Shown one piece after another: positions 1-9,149 of a stretch of 64,000 nt of DNA (positions are counted from its first letter, which is position 1; the number at the start of each line of letters is the position of its first letter). The position numbers and the translations under genes are program-made. The notes under the pieces are model-generated. The model searched no databases. It was not told the DNA's origin and saw only the letters and a list, made by a program, of their open reading frames with translations. This DNA is from Gammaproteobacteria bacterium 28-57-27 (lineage in GTDB: Bacteria > Pseudomonadota > Gammaproteobacteria > Halothiobacillales > Halothiobacillaceae): NCBI GenBank assembly GCA_002281735.1, contig NCGK01000004.1:62001-126000 (forward strand), written 5' to 3'.

Positions 1-1107
1 ACCATCCACCTCGACCCGACATACAAAGACGCCTATCTGCTGCTCGCGGAAAGCTATTTCAGCCAGAAGGATTCCGTCGCCGGTGTCGATGTTCTGTACG
101 ATATGGTGCAACAATTCCCCAAGGATCAACGCCTGCGCATGACCTATGCCCGCGCTCTACATGAAGCGGGGCGCACTCAGGATGCGCGCGACCTGCTCAG
201 TAAAATGCTGCAAAAATCTCCCAACGATCAGGACTTGCGCTTTGCTGTGGCGCTGCTGGCCATGGAAAGTGGCGATTTCAACGCCGCCGAACGTGAATTA
301 AAAATCCTGCACCGACAAAAAGATCGTGCCGCCACCACGGCTTACTACCTCGGTCGCCTGGCAGAGCAGCGCGGCCAAAACGATGCCGCCTTGCGTTGGT
401 ACGCCCAAACCCAAGGCACCGAATTTGCCACCGAAGCCCTGTTGCGCATGGCACAGATCGACATGAGCGCAGGCCGCATGCCAGCGGCGCGTGATCGGCT
501 GGCACAGGCGCGTGCCCTCAGTCCCACCGATGAGGAGCGGGTGCGTTTTTATCTGCTTGAAGCGCAATTGCTACGCCAGTCCGAGCACATTCAGGAAGCC
601 TACGATTTAATTCAGCAGGCGCTGAATGAAGTCCCCGGCGAACCCGACCTGTTGTATTCGCGTGCGCTCTTGAGCGAGCAGCTCGGTTTGTTTGCCCAAT
701 CCGAGGCTGATTTACGCGCCATTCTTGCCCAGGATCCAAGCAATCCTGAAGCCCTGAATGCACTGGGTTTTACGCTGGCTGAGCGCAATGTCAAACTGGA
801 CGAAGCCTATGCCTTGATTAGCCAATCGCTCCAGCTTGACCCCAAAAGTGCCGCGACCATGGATAGCATGGGTTGGGTGCTGTATCGCCAAGGCAAGTTA
901 AGCGAAGCTGAAACCTACCTGCGCCAAGCATTCGCGCTTGATCAAGATGCTGAAATCGCTGGGCATTTGGTTGAAGTACTCGCTGCGCAACAACGCCACG
1001 CTGAAGCACGCAAGCTATTGGATGAAGCGCTCAAGCGTGACCCGCACGACACGTCCCTGCTTAAACTTGACGCTCGCCTGCGAGCAGAAGCCCCTCTGCA
1101 ACCGTGA
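1..1107 (+). CDS. TPR-repeat protein, 5' end outside window
   Basis: The reading frame is open from base 1, so the start lies upstream. The visible 368 residues are almost entirely tetratricopeptide repeats, with recurring A..Y..A....P.. spacing and a well-kept TPR pair near the end (EALNALGFTLAERN, then MDSMGWVLYRQGKLSEAE). Such proteins are exported or membrane-attached scaffolds and commonly precede lolB in gammaproteobacteria, where a role in outer-membrane biogenesis is assumed but not shown. The stop codon overlaps a GTG that could start the next gene, which suggests one transcript. The signal peptide, if any, cannot be seen here. Confidence 0.85.
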   Translation, partial: TIHLDPTYKDAYLLLAESYFSQKDSVAGVDVLYDMVQQFPKDQRLRMTYARALHEAGRTQDARDLLSKMLQKSPNDQDLRFAVALLAMESGDFNAAERELKILHRQKDRAATTAYYLGRLAEQRGQNDAALRWYAQTQGTEFATEALLRMAQIDMSAGRMPAARDRLAQARALSPTDEERVRFYLLEAQLLRQSEHIQEAYDLIQQALNEVPGEPDLLYSRALLSEQLGLFAQSEADLRAILAQDPSNPEALNALGFTLAERNVKLDEAYALISQSLQLDPKSAATMDSMGWVLYRQGKLSEAETYLRQAFALDQDAEIAGHLVEVLAAQQRHAEARKLLDEALKRDPHDTSLLKLDARLRAEAPLQP

Positions 1108-1118
1108 TACATCGCCCC

Positions 1119-1778
1119 ATGAACCTGTCCCCCCGCACATTCGTATTGCTGAGTATGTTGGGTCTGTTATTAGGCTTGAGTGGCTGCGCATCGCTGCCGG
1201 AAACAGCGGAAAGCAGTACACCGCCCAGCACCGAAGGCGCGCTTGATCGTGATGCACAACGCCTCGATTTATGGCTTGCCCGGCAACATGCCATGCAACA
1301 ACTCAATAACTGGCGCTGTGAAGGACGCGCCGCCATCCTTACTCAAGATGGCGGCGGCCAGATTAGCTTCGATTGGTTGCGCACACCCAACGACCAAATT
1401 TTGAGCATCAAAACACCGCTTGGTCAAAATGCCTTACAGCTCACCATCAACCCCAGTGGGGCGACGCTCATCGACCACGAGGGACAAGTCACCCAGGGTG
1501 AGGATGGCGAAGCAATGCTCAACCAAGCACTCGGCTGGAGCGTGCCGATTGAATCGCTGCGTGCCTGGCTGCTTGGTCTGCCTGCCACAGGCGATGACAG
1601 CTACACCCTTGATGCCCAAGGCCGCATCCTCACCCTCAACAGCCAAGGCTGGAGCATCGAATACAAACGCTACAGTGAAACCAATGGCCCAGGTCTGAGC
1701 ATGAGCCTGCCCAGCAAATTTGAGCTGCGCCGCAGTGAAATAACCCTGCGTTTGGTAATTGACCGATGGACGTTCTGA
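1119..1778 (+). CDS. lolB: Outer-membrane lipoprotein receptor LolB
   Basis: LolB takes lipoproteins from the periplasmic carrier LolA and inserts them into the outer membrane. The product opens with a short lipoprotein signal peptide ending in the lipobox LGLSGC, so the mature protein starts at that cysteine (about residue 23). The rest, about 195 residues, has the family layout, with GRAAILTQDGGGQISFDW typical of the LolA/LolB half-barrel. I prefer ATG 1119 because it gives a compact signal peptide; a GTG at 1104 overlapping the previous stop is the alternative. The 3' end overlaps ispE by 13 bases, so the two are translationally linked. The position directly before ispE is the usual one. 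Confidence 0.92.
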   Translation: MNLSPRTFVLLSMLGLLLGLSGCASLPETAESSTPPSTEGALDRDAQRLDLWLARQHAMQQLNNWRCEGRAAILTQDGGGQISFDWLRTPNDQILSIKTPLGQNALQLTINPSGATLIDHEGQVTQGEDGEAMLNQALGWSVPIESLRAWLLGLPATGDDSYTLDAQGRILTLNSQGWSIEYKRYSETNGPGLSMSLPSKFELRRSEITLRLVIDRWTF

Positions 1779-2629
1779 CGGTCGGCAAAACCTGGTGGCC
1801 GGCACCTGCCAAGCTCAACCTCATGCTACGCATCACCGGCAAAAGGGCAGATGGTTATCATCAACTGCAGACCGTGTTTCAGCTTTTGGATTATGGCGAT
1901 CGCCTCGCGTTTGAACTGCGTGACGATGGGCACATTCGCAAACACACCCCGCTGCATGGCATTGGCGAGAATGATGGATTGTCTACCCGCGCTGCCCGCC
2001 TGTTACAGCAGCGCTGTGGCACGCGCTTGGGTGTGGATATTTTTCTTGAAAAACACACCCCGCTCGGCGCTGGCCTGGGCGGAGGCAGTTCCGATGCCGC
2101 CACCACCCTGCTGGTGCTCAACCAACTATGGGGCTGCCAGCTAACCATCGACACCCTCGCCGAGCTTGGTGCACAACTCGGCGCGGATGTGCCTGTGTTT
2201 GTGCGCGGACACAGCGCTTGGGCTGAAGGGATAGGCGAAAAGCTTACCCCCATGACCCTGCCCGCCGCGCGCTACCTGGTAGTCTGTCCGGAAGTACACC
2301 TCAGCACCGCCAGCATGTTCGCCGACCCTTTGCTGGTGCGTGACCAAGCGCGTATCAATCTCGGAGACTTTGAGCAGGGTGAACGCGGCAACGTCTTCAC
2401 CTCCGTGGCGCGCGCGCGCAGTCCAGCGATTGATGCGCTGTTCAAGCTGCTCGCGGCCTATGCCTCGCCGCAACTGACCGGCTCAGGTGCCGCTGTATTT
2501 TGCGCATTCGCCCCTGATGATCCAACACTTGAACGAGTTGCGCAGACCCTGCCAAAAACCCTGCCACGCTTTATTGCTCAAGGACTTAACGTGTCGCCGT
2601 TGCACGCCATGCTCGCAGGCCACATATAA
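1766..2629 (+). CDS. ispE: 4-diphosphocytidyl-2-C-methyl-D-erythritol kinase
   Basis: IspE phosphorylates CDP-methylerythritol with ATP in the non-mevalonate (MEP) isoprenoid pathway in the cytosol. The 287-residue length is normal. The GHMP-kinase signatures are visible: PAPAKLNLMLRITGKR near residue 13 and the glycine-rich ATP loop PLGAGLGGGSSDAATTL near residue 95, plus the late LTGSGAAVFCAF motif. The start ATG lies inside lolB, giving a 13-base overlap. Downstream comes the tRNA-Gln gene with its own promoter, so the lolB-ispE transcript probably ends or weakens before it, although I see no clear terminator there. Confidence 0.95.
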   Translation: MDVLTVGKTWWPAPAKLNLMLRITGKRADGYHQLQTVFQLLDYGDRLAFELRDDGHIRKHTPLHGIGENDGLSTRAARLLQQRCGTRLGVDIFLEKHTPLGAGLGGGSSDAATTLLVLNQLWGCQLTIDTLAELGAQLGADVPVFVRGHSAWAEGIGEKLTPMTLPAARYLVVCPEVHLSTASMFADPLLVRDQARINLGDFEQGERGNVFTSVARARSPAIDALFKLLAAYASPQLTGSGAAVFCAFAPDDPTLERVAQTLPKTLPRFIAQGLNVSPLHAMLAGHI

Positions 2630-2656
2630 AAATAAGCGAGCCCTAAGTAAAAAAAC

Positions 2657-2684
2657 TTGCACAACGCCGCTCAATCCCTATAAT
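2657..2684 (+). promoter_or_regulatory. Sigma-70 promoter of tRNA-Gln
   Basis: TTGCAC at 2657-2662 and a perfect TATAAT at 2679-2684 are separated by 16 bases, and the tRNA begins 13 bases after the -10 box. This is a strong vegetative promoter that would also feed prs. Confidence 0.75.
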
Positions 2685-2697
2685 GCGCAACCTCAAT

Positions 2698-2772
2698 TGG
2701 GCCGTCGCCAAGTGGTAAGGCACCGGATTTTGATTCCGGCATTCCAAGGTTCGATCCCTTGCGGCCCAGCCA
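2698..2772 (+). tRNA. tRNA-Gln (anticodon TTG)
   Basis: The acceptor arm TGGGCCG at 2698-2704 pairs with CGGCCCA at 2762-2768, followed by the discriminator G and an encoded CCA at 2770-2772. The anticodon loop ATTTTGATT contains TTG, reading CAA glutamine codons. The T-loop GGTTCGATCCC is canonical. The position between ispE and prs is the conserved one in many proteobacteria, and prs follows after 39 bases, so prs is probably transcribed from the tRNA promoter. Confidence 0.97.
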
Positions 2773-2811
2773 AATTTCTCTCCTGAAAACTCGACGAAGT
2801 GGAATCCTCCC

Positions 2812-3753
2812 ATGCTGATGGTCTTCGCAGGGAACGCTAATCCCGAACTCGCCCAGCGCGTGGCTGAAAACCTCGACCTCCCCTTGGGCCAGGCCACAGT
2901 CACCCGCTTCAGCGATGGTGAAACTTACGTTGAAATTTTGGAAAACGTGCGCGGACGCGATGTTTTCATCATCCAGCCCACCAGCCATCCCTGCAATGAC
3001 AATCTGATGGAATTGATGGTCATGGCTGATGCGCTGCGCCGCGCCTCCGCCGGTCGCATCACCGCCGTCATCCCCTACTACGGTTACTCGCGCCAAGATC
3101 GCCGCGTGCGCTCTGCTCGCGTGCCAATCACGGCCAAAGTCGTGGCGAATATGCTGCAAGGCGTGGGCTTTGACCGCGTTTTGACCATCGATCTGCACGC
3201 CGAACAAGTCCAGGGCTTTTTCGACATCCCCGTGGACAACATCTACGCCTCCCCGATTCAGCTCGGCGACATCTGGCGCCAGGCACACCAAAACCTCACC
3301 ATCGTGTCCCCCGACGTAGGCGGCGTGGTGCGTGCGCGTGCGCTGGCCAAGCGCCTGGATGATGTAGACCTCGCCATCATCGACAAACGCCGTCCCAAGG
3401 CCAATGTCGCCGAAGTCATGCACATCATCGGCGAAGTCAAAGGCCGCAGCTGCGTGATTATTGATGACATCGTCGATACCGCCGGAACGCTGTGCAAGGC
3501 CGCCGAAGCGCTCAAGAAGCACGGTGCCAGCAAAGTGATTGCCTACGCCACCCACGCGGTTCTCTCCGGCAAAGCCATTGAAAACATCAACGGCTCGGAG
3601 ATTGATGAAGTCGTCGTCACCGACAGCATCCCCTTGAGTGCAGCAGCCAAGGCCTGTTCACGTATCCGCGTGTTGTCCGTGGCTGGAATGCTGGCTGAAA
3701 CCATTCGCCGCATTCATACCGATGAATCGGTCAGCTCGCTGTACCAGGATTAA
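2812..3753 (+). CDS. prs: Ribose-phosphate pyrophosphokinase
   Basis: Prs makes phosphoribosyl pyrophosphate from ribose 5-phosphate and ATP, feeding purine, pyrimidine, histidine, tryptophan and NAD synthesis. The 313 residues match class I enzymes. Visible motifs are the flexible-loop/ATP region YGYSRQDRR (about residue 95), the divalent-metal/PRPP segment [11 protein letters not shown] (about 128) and the ribose-phosphate loop DDIVDTAGT (about 218). A second in-frame ATG two codons in (2818) could be the true start; no strong ribosome-binding site separates them. It is followed by a rho-independent terminator at 3828. Confidence 0.97.
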   Translation: MLMVFAGNANPELAQRVAENLDLPLGQATVTRFSDGETYVEILENVRGRDVFIIQPTSHPCNDNLMELMVMADALRRASAGRITAVIPYYGYSRQDRRVRSARVPITAKVVANMLQGVGFDRVLTIDLHAEQVQGFFDIPVDNIYASPIQLGDIWRQAHQNLTIVSPDVGGVVRARALAKRLDDVDLAIIDKRRPKANVAEVMHIIGEVKGRSCVIIDDIVDTAGTLCKAAEALKKHGASKVIAYATHAVLSGKAIENINGSEIDEVVVTDSIPLSAAAKACSRIRVLSVAGMLAETIRRIHTDESVSSLYQD

Positions 3754-3827
3754 TTTTTCGTCGCTCGCTGGACACAAACCAGTCGAGCGGCAAAACGACC
3801 GGGTTGGTCGCGCCCCGGTCGCCCCTC

Positions 3828-3850
3828 CCCGCCGCAAGGCGGGTTTTTGT
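3828..3850 (+). terminator. Rho-independent terminator after prs
   Basis: CCCGCC and GGCGGG form a six-pair GC stem around a GCAA tetraloop, followed directly by five T residues and further T-rich sequence. It sits between prs and rplY, so rplY either has its own promoter or depends on read-through. Confidence 0.8.
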
Positions 3851-3885
3851 TTGATTATTGTTCTTTTTTTGCTGGAGTTATAACC

Positions 3886-4482
3886 ATGAGTATTTCCTTC
3901 ACCGTGAAGGCCACCCGTCGTGACGATCTGGGGAAAGGTGCGAGCCGCCGCCTGCGTCACGCTGGCCAAGTGCCTGCCGTGGTCTACGGCGGCCATGCCG
4001 AGCCTGTTTCCCTCACCATCCTGCACAAGGATTTGTGGCACAGCCTTGAAAACGAAGCCTTTTATTCCCACGTCCTCGAACTCGACATCGACGGTACGGT
4101 TGAAAAGGTTGTCCTGCGCGACCTGCAACGCCACCCTTACAAGGCACTGGTGATGCATGCCGACTTCCAGCGCGTTTCATCCGATGAAGTCATGCATGCT
4201 GAAGTTCCACTGCACTTCATCAACGAAGCTACCAGCGTTGGCGTGAAAAAAGGCGGCGTCGTTAGCCACCTTGTCACCGAAGTTGAAGTCACCTGCTTGC
4301 CCGCCGATCTGCCCGAGTTCATCGAAGTCGATTTGGCTCAGCTTGACCTCGACCACACCCTGCACCTGGCGGATTTGACCGCACCCAAGGGCGTGGCTTT
4401 CCTCGAACTCGCCGCGCATGACAACAACCTCGGCATCGTGGTCATCCACATGCCCAAGGGCGTGGCCGTTGTCGAGGCTTAA
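3886..4482 (+). CDS. rplY: 50S ribosomal protein L25 (long, Ctc form)
   Basis: L25 binds 5S rRNA in the large ribosomal subunit. The 198-residue product is the long Ctc/TL5 form: an N-terminal L25 beta barrel (about residues 5-93, with the VPAVVYGG signature near 28) and a C-terminal TL5 extension. I chose ATG 3886 rather than the upstream in-frame codon at 3847 because CTGGAG lies 8 bases before it and because the product then starts with the usual MSISFTVKATRR. The gene keeps its typical place between prs and pth, 19 bases ahead of pth. Confidence 0.95.
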   Translation: MSISFTVKATRRDDLGKGASRRLRHAGQVPAVVYGGHAEPVSLTILHKDLWHSLENEAFYSHVLELDIDGTVEKVVLRDLQRHPYKALVMHADFQRVSSDEVMHAEVPLHFINEATSVGVKKGGVVSHLVTEVEVTCLPADLPEFIEVDLAQLDLDHTLHLADLTAPKGVAFLELAAHDNNLGIVVIHMPKGVAVVEA

Positions 4483-4501
4483 TCGCTAAGTACGCCTCAG
4501 C

Positions 4502-5101
4502 ATGTCCACCCATAGTGTGCCTCAAGCCGACATCCGACTCATCGTCGGCCTTGGCAACCCTGGGGCACAATACGAAGATACCCGCCACAACGCGGGTTTT
4601 TGGTTTGTGGACGAAGTCGCCCGTAGCACGGGCGCGACCCTTCGTCCCGAACCCCGTTTTCATGGTTTAGCTGCCCGCGTCATGCTCGAAGGACATGAGC
4701 TCTGGCTGCTCAAACCCACGACGTTCATGAACCGCAGTGGCCAAGCCGCCGCCGCGCTTGCCCGCTTTTACAAAATCAGCCCGGAACAAACGCTGATCGT
4801 CCACGATGAAATCGACCTGCCCGTGGGACAGATCAAGCTCAAATACGCGGGCGGCCACGGCGGCCACAACGGACTGCGCGACCTGCACGCCCACTTCGGC
4901 ACCCCAAACTACTGGCGGCTGCGTATCGGCGTCGATCATCCCGGCAGCAAAGACCTGGTTGTAGACTACGTGCTGCACGCGCCGTCCAAGGTGGATCGTG
5001 CCAAAATCGACAGCGTGATTGACGAAGCGCGCCATCAGCTCCCCGCCCTGCTGCGTGGCGAGGCTGCCCTGGTCATGAATCATCTGCACAGTCTCAAGTA
5101 A
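4502..5101 (+). CDS. pth: Peptidyl-tRNA hydrolase
   Basis: Pth frees tRNAs from peptidyl-tRNAs that drop off the ribosome. The 199-residue product has the signature VGLGNPGAQYEDTRHNAGF, in which N19 and the catalytic H29 correspond to N10 and H20 of the E. coli enzyme. KPTTFMNRSG and HDEIDLPVG follow, the latter holding the conserved aspartate that supports the histidine. The basic GGHGGHNGLRD loop is also present. It is closely linked to rplY upstream and ychF downstream, the standard arrangement. Confidence 0.97.
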   Translation: MSTHSVPQADIRLIVGLGNPGAQYEDTRHNAGFWFVDEVARSTGATLRPEPRFHGLAARVMLEGHELWLLKPTTFMNRSGQAAAALARFYKISPEQTLIVHDEIDLPVGQIKLKYAGGHGGHNGLRDLHAHFGTPNYWRLRIGVDHPGSKDLVVDYVLHAPSKVDRAKIDSVIDEARHQLPALLRGEAALVMNHLHSLK

Positions 5102-5149
5102 GCTAATCATCCCGGCCCTATCTTTGGGCCAACAATCAAGGAGTCGGTC

Positions 5150-6241
5150 ATGGGTTTCAAATGCGGTATCGTCGGCCTGCCCAACGTGGGCAAATCCACC
5201 CTGTTCAATGCGCTGACCAAGGCCAATATCCAGGCCGCCAACTACCCGTTCTGCACCATTGAACCCAACGTCGGCATGGTACCGATGCCCGATCCACGTC
5301 TTGAAGCGCTGGCCGAAATCGTCAAGCCCGAACGCATCCTGCCCACCACCATGGAGTTTGTGGACATTGCAGGCTTGGTCAAAGGCGCATCCAAAGGCGA
5401 AGGCTTGGGCAACAAATTCCTTGCCACCATTCGCGAGACCGATGCCATTGCCCAAGTGGTGCGCTGCTTCGATAACGACGACGTCATTCACGTCGCCGGG
5501 CGTGTCGATCCGCTGGATGACATCGAAGTCATCAACACCGAACTGATTCTGGCCGACATGGACACCGTCGAACGCAATCTTGAGCGCGCCATCAAAGCCT
5601 CCAAATCCGGCAATAAAGACGCGCTGGTTAAAAAAGACGTTTTAGAGCGCATGGCCGCACACCTCAATGAAGTCAAAAGCGCACGCAGCCTGGAAATGAC
5701 GGATGAAGAAAAGCTCGCGCTGCGCGATCTGCATTTACTCACCATCAAGCCGATCATGTACATCGCCAACGTCAACGAAGATGGCTTTGAAAACAACCCC
5801 TACCTCGACCGCGTGCGCGCCCATGCACAAACCGAAGGCGCCGTTGTTGTCCCGGTATGCGCGGTGATCGAAGCGGATATTTCCGAGCTGGATGATGCCG
5901 ATAAAGCTGAGTTTCTGGAAAGCATGGGACTGGAAGAACCCGGCCTCAACCGCGTGATCCGCGCTGGATACGACCTGCTCGGCCTGCAAACCTACTTCAC
6001 CGCTGGCGTGAAAGAAGTACGTGCCTGGACGATCCACAAAGGCGACACCGCCCCTCAAGCCGCCGGTGTGATCCACACTGACTTCGAGCGCGGCTTCATC
6101 CGCGCCCAAACCATCGCTTTTGAGGATTTCATCCAGTACAAGGGCGAACAAGGTGCCAAAGAAGCCGGCAAGATGCGCGCCGAGGGCAAGGACTATGTGG
6201 TCAAGGATGGAGATGTGTTGAACTTCTTGTTTAACGTCTAA
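5150..6241 (+). CDS. ychF: Redox-regulated ATPase YchF
   Basis: YchF (OLA1 family) is an Obg-like P-loop NTPase that prefers ATP, binds ribosomes and responds to oxidative stress. The 363-residue length is standard. The P-loop GLPNVGKST lies near residue 9, switch sequences follow in [17 protein letters not shown] (about 70-86), and the C-terminal TGS-like domain contains [12 protein letters not shown] near 305. AAGGAG lies 7 bases before the ATG. The last four bases overlap the convergent yqcC-like gene. Confidence 0.96.
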   Translation: MGFKCGIVGLPNVGKSTLFNALTKANIQAANYPFCTIEPNVGMVPMPDPRLEALAEIVKPERILPTTMEFVDIAGLVKGASKGEGLGNKFLATIRETDAIAQVVRCFDNDDVIHVAGRVDPLDDIEVINTELILADMDTVERNLERAIKASKSGNKDALVKKDVLERMAAHLNEVKSARSLEMTDEEKLALRDLHLLTIKPIMYIANVNEDGFENNPYLDRVRAHAQTEGAVVVPVCAVIEADISELDDADKAEFLESMGLEEPGLNRVIRAGYDLLGLQTYFTAGVKEVRAWTIHKGDTAPQAAGVIHTDFERGFIRAQTIAFEDFIQYKGEQGAKEAGKMRAEGKDYVVKDGDVLNFLFNV

Positions 6242-6597
6242 ACCCGCTCCACCCACACCGCAAACCGCTCATCAAACCCGCGAATCGCCTGCACCAGTGG
6301 CTTCGCCGCCACACCATGCGTCACAAACACATGCGCGGCGTAGGCATGAACATGGCAGGCGGCGGGCGGGCGGATGTTTTGGCGCAGGGTTTCCCGCATC
6401 CTCGGCAGGAAAATCCACTGCAACCACATTTCCAAGGGCATGGCATCGCAGGCAAACGGCGTTTCACTGCTTAATGCCCCTGCGGATGGCGGTTGAAGCG
6501 ACCACAGCCCCATGCAGCGCAACTCACTCTCAATCGCCTCAAGCTGGATCAACATGGCTCGCAATGCAGTGAAGTCAGATTCAGTGCAGTCGGGCAT
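6238..6597 (-). CDS. YqcC-family protein (DUF446)
   Basis: This 119-residue soluble protein resembles YqcC: an N-terminal helix ([17 protein letters not shown]), then [19 protein letters not shown] with IFLPRM, the most conserved part of the family. The function is unknown. In enterobacteria yqcC neighbours the pseudouridine synthase truC; here it follows thiD, and the two genes overlap by 17 bases, so it is the distal gene of a thiD-yqcC transcript. It ends inside the last codons of ychF. Confidence 0.8.
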   Translation of the reverse strand: MPDCTESDFTALRAMLIQLEAIESELRCMGLWSLQPPSAGALSSETPFACDAMPLEMWLQWIFLPRMRETLRQNIRPPAACHVHAYAAHVFVTHGVAAKPLVQAIRGFDERFAVWVERV

Positions 6598-7429
6598 AGC
6601 TCACTTCCCCCTCATCCTGCATATCATCCCCTTCGCTATTTCCCCAGAACAGGCGGTTCGGCATCATTTGCCCGCGCCCAAGTCGGTAGGCCTGTTCCAG
6701 CGTTTGCCAAGTGTAATCTTGCGCTTGTTCAATCGCAGTCAACGGTTCATTGCCATGCGCCATCAGCCCGGCAATCGCCGAAGCCAAGGTACATCCCGAG
6801 CCGTGATAGCTCTCAGCCAAGCGCGGCCATGAGTAGGTTTCAAGCAGGCGATGACCACCAAATAACAAGTTTTCTACCTCGTCGGTCGGCTCATGCGTGC
6901 CCGTAATCAGCACATAATCGCTGCCCATTTCCAATAAAGACAAGGCGCAGGCCTGCAGATTATCCGCACCTACGGCCAAGCGCCGTGCCTCTAAACTGTT
7001 GGGGGTCAAAATTGTGGTTTGCGGCAGCAACAGCTCGCGCATGGCGGCAATAAGCTCATCATTGGCCACATCCATCCCGCCACCCGCTCGCAACACGGGG
7101 TCAAACACCACGGGGATCTGTGGCAAATCACGTAACAGACTATGAATAGCCTCGATCATGCCCACGCTTCCCAACATGCCGATTTTGACCGCGGCAATCG
7201 GCATGTCTTCGATCAGCGCACGCGCTTGTTCGATCACCCACAGTGGATCCACTGTGCGCACATCCAAAACATTGCGCGTGTTTTGCACCGTCAACACGGT
7301 GGCAATTGGCGCGGCATGGCAACCTTGGCTCACAATCGCCTCGATATCCGCCGACAAGCCTGCACCACCGGTCGGGTCTAAACCTGCAAACACCAACACC
7401 ACCGGTGGCGGCTGGATTTCCTGCATCAT
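6581..7429 (-). CDS. thiD: Hydroxymethylpyrimidine/phosphomethylpyrimidine kinase
   Basis: ThiD performs two phosphorylations of the thiamine pyrimidine precursor (HMP to HMP-P to HMP-PP). The 282-residue product shows FAGLDPTGGAGLSADI near residue 14 (family consensus has S for the T), VFDPVLRAGGG near 100, and the C-terminal anion-hole motif GSGCTLASAIAG. I chose the first ATG of ATGATG at 7429 because AGAGGA lies about 9 bases upstream; an upstream in-frame codon at 7501 would add a basic extension with no family match. No TPP riboswitch signature is visible in the short leader. Confidence 0.93.
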   Translation of the reverse strand: MMQEIQPPPVVLVFAGLDPTGGAGLSADIEAIVSQGCHAAPIATVLTVQNTRNVLDVRTVDPLWVIEQARALIEDMPIAAVKIGMLGSVGMIEAIHSLLRDLPQIPVVFDPVLRAGGGMDVANDELIAAMRELLLPQTTILTPNSLEARRLAVGADNLQACALSLLEMGSDYVLITGTHEPTDEVENLLFGGHRLLETYSWPRLAESYHGSGCTLASAIAGLMAHGNEPLTAIEQAQDYTWQTLEQAYRLGRGQMMPNRLFWGNSEGDDMQDEGEVSYARLH

Positions 7430-7520
7430 AATGCGCGTCCTCTTGAGTTTGGGGGGAGCATAGACACCTGCCCCCGGACGCGCAATCATGCACCCCGACA
7501 TATGGAAACAGGAAGCAGGT

Positions 7521-7838
7521 ATGGCTTGGTTTTATCTGGTGATCGCAGGTCTTTTTGAAATCGGCTGGCCGGTGGGTTACAAACTGACTGCGCTGCCCGG
7601 CCTGCGTTGGACGGGCTTGATCGTTGCGCTCGCCTCGCTGACTCTAAGCGCGATTTTTCTCTGGCTTGCCCAGCGCGACATCCCGATTGGCACCGCCTAC
7701 GCGGTGTGGACAGGGATCGGTGCTGCAGGAACCTTTCTCGCCGGCGTGTACTTCTTCAACGAGCCCGCCAGCCTGATGCGTTATTTCGGTGTGATCTTGA
7801 TCGTGTCCGGCGCAATCTTGCTCAAACTGGCTGCTTGA
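7521..7838 (+). CDS. SMR-family guanidinium exporter (SugE/Gdx-like)
   Basis: The product is a 105-residue inner-membrane protein with four hydrophobic helices, the size of small multidrug resistance dimers. It tracks SugE/Gdx rather than Emr[17 protein letters not shown] at the N-terminus puts the proton/substrate glutamate at residue 13, and [17 protein letters not shown] is the Gdx-type helix 3 entry. Gdx proteins export guanidinium ions. An AGGAAGCAGG element precedes ATG 7521, which is preferred over the upstream in-frame start at 7488. No guanidine riboswitch is evident in the short leader. The 3' end overlaps cca by 17 bases. Confidence 0.88.
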   Translation: MAWFYLVIAGLFEIGWPVGYKLTALPGLRWTGLIVALASLTLSAIFLWLAQRDIPIGTAYAVWTGIGAAGTFLAGVYFFNEPASLMRYFGVILIVSGAILLKLAA

Positions 7839-9051
7839 ACTCACGTGCTGACAGCGCCTGCAAACGTGCGCGCGCCAAGGCCTGTCCGAGTGCTGCGCCG
7901 CTCAAACCTTGCGCCAACAAAGGCTGCACTGACACCGCTTTAATCGCCGCGAAGGCGCGCCGCATTGCATCGGCTTGCGGATAATCCACACTCTCAAACC
8001 CCGTGCGCCCACGCGCATCGGCCTCGCACACCAATAAAAACTGCTCAAAACGCTGTGGTCGACGCACAGCGTCCACCGCCTCCAGCAGCTTCAACAACGT
8101 GGCGGGGCGCAGCTCCATCACCTTGTGCACATGCCCATGCCAGCGCGCGCTCATCACCGCCAAATCACGAAACTCCTGCGGCAGGCGCAAACGCTCGGCC
8201 AATGGCTCAATCAAGCGTGCGCCACGTTCCTCATGACCATAATGGTGCGGCCACTCCTCGGGCGGGGTTGCCCCCTTGCCCAAATCATGCAACAAAGCCG
8301 CCCAGCGGGTTGGTACATCAGCACCCAGATGCACCGCCTGTTGCAACACCATTAGACTGTGCACACCGCTGTCAATTTCCGGATGGTATTTCTCCGGTTG
8401 CGGCACACCAAACAGCGCATCCAACTCCGGCAATAGGCATTTGAGCGCCCCCACCTCGCGCAAAACCTCGAAAAAACGCGCCGGATGCTGCGTTGATAAG
8501 GCCTTCACCATCTCCTGCCACACCCGTTCCGGCACCAGTGCATCGACCTCAGCATTCATAACCATCGTGCGCATTAAATCCAGCGTTTCATCGGCGACAC
8601 GAAAGCCCAAACCTGCAAAACGCGCCGCAAAACGCGCCGTGCGTAAAATCCGCACCGGGTCTTCCATAAAAGCAGGCGACACATGCCGCAACACCCGCGC
8701 GGCAAGATCCGCCTGCCCGCCATACGGATCAAGCAAGCAACCATCTTCAGTTTGAGCCATCGCATTGATGGTCAAATCGCGGCGTGCCAAATCCGCCTCC
8801 AGGCTCACCTCGGGCGAAGCGTGCATCACAAAACCATGATAGCCAGGCGCGGATTTACGCTCAGTGCGTGCCAACGCGTACTCCTCACGCGTTTGTGGAT
8901 GCAAAAATACCGGGAAATCCTTACCCACCTGCTGAAAGCCCCGTGCCAGCATCTCATCAACGCAGGAACCCACCACCACAAAATCGCGCTCATGCACCGG
9001 CAACCCCAACAAAGCATCACGCACCGCGCCGCCCACCAGATATGTCTTCAA
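7822..9051 (-). CDS. cca: Multifunctional CCA tRNA nucleotidyltransferase
   Basis: Cca adds or repairs the 3' CCA of tRNAs. The 409-residue protein has the class II nucleotidyltransferase head ([10 protein letters not shown] at 7-16) and [10 protein letters not shown] near 91, and a C-terminal HD domain (LLHDLGKG near 254) carrying the phosphatase/phosphodiesterase activities of the gammaproteobacterial long form. At the metal site the usual D-x-D reads E21-R-D23 here, a conservative change worth noting. The 3' end overlaps the convergent SMR gene. Confidence 0.95.
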   Translation of the reverse strand: MKTYLVGGAVRDALLGLPVHERDFVVVGSCVDEMLARGFQQVGKDFPVFLHPQTREEYALARTERKSAPGYHGFVMHASPEVSLEADLARRDLTINAMAQTEDGCLLDPYGGQADLAARVLRHVSPAFMEDPVRILRTARFAARFAGLGFRVADETLDLMRTMVMNAEVDALVPERVWQEMVKALSTQHPARFFEVLREVGALKCLLPELDALFGVPQPEKYHPEIDSGVHSLMVLQQAVHLGADVPTRWAALLHDLGKGATPPEEWPHHYGHEERGARLIEPLAERLRLPQEFRDLAVMSARWHGHVHKVMELRPATLLKLLEAVDAVRRPQRFEQFLLVCEADARGRTGFESVDYPQADAMRRAFAAIKAVSVQPLLAQGLSGAALGQALARARLQALSAREFKQPV

Positions 9052-9149
9052 TGAAATTCCTCCTAGTGCGTGGCATAATCCGCCAACGAGTCTATACGAA
9101 TCAGTCCCGCTGATACGATAGAGCCAAATATCAGGAACGAGGCGTAGGT

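Noticed and set aside
2671-3555. Long minus-strand open frame (294 codons) across prs
   Set aside because: It is a shadow of prs caused by GC-rich codons; no ribosome-binding site or recognisable domain, and it covers the tRNA gene.
5114-5130. Terminator between pth and ychF (GGCCC/GGGCC)
   Set aside because: The five-pair stem has no T tract, and the genes are usually co-transcribed.
7430-7520. TPP riboswitch before thiD or guanidine riboswitch before the SMR gene
   Set aside because: The shared 91-base region is too short for a TPP element and has none of the conserved riboswitch motifs I could recognise.
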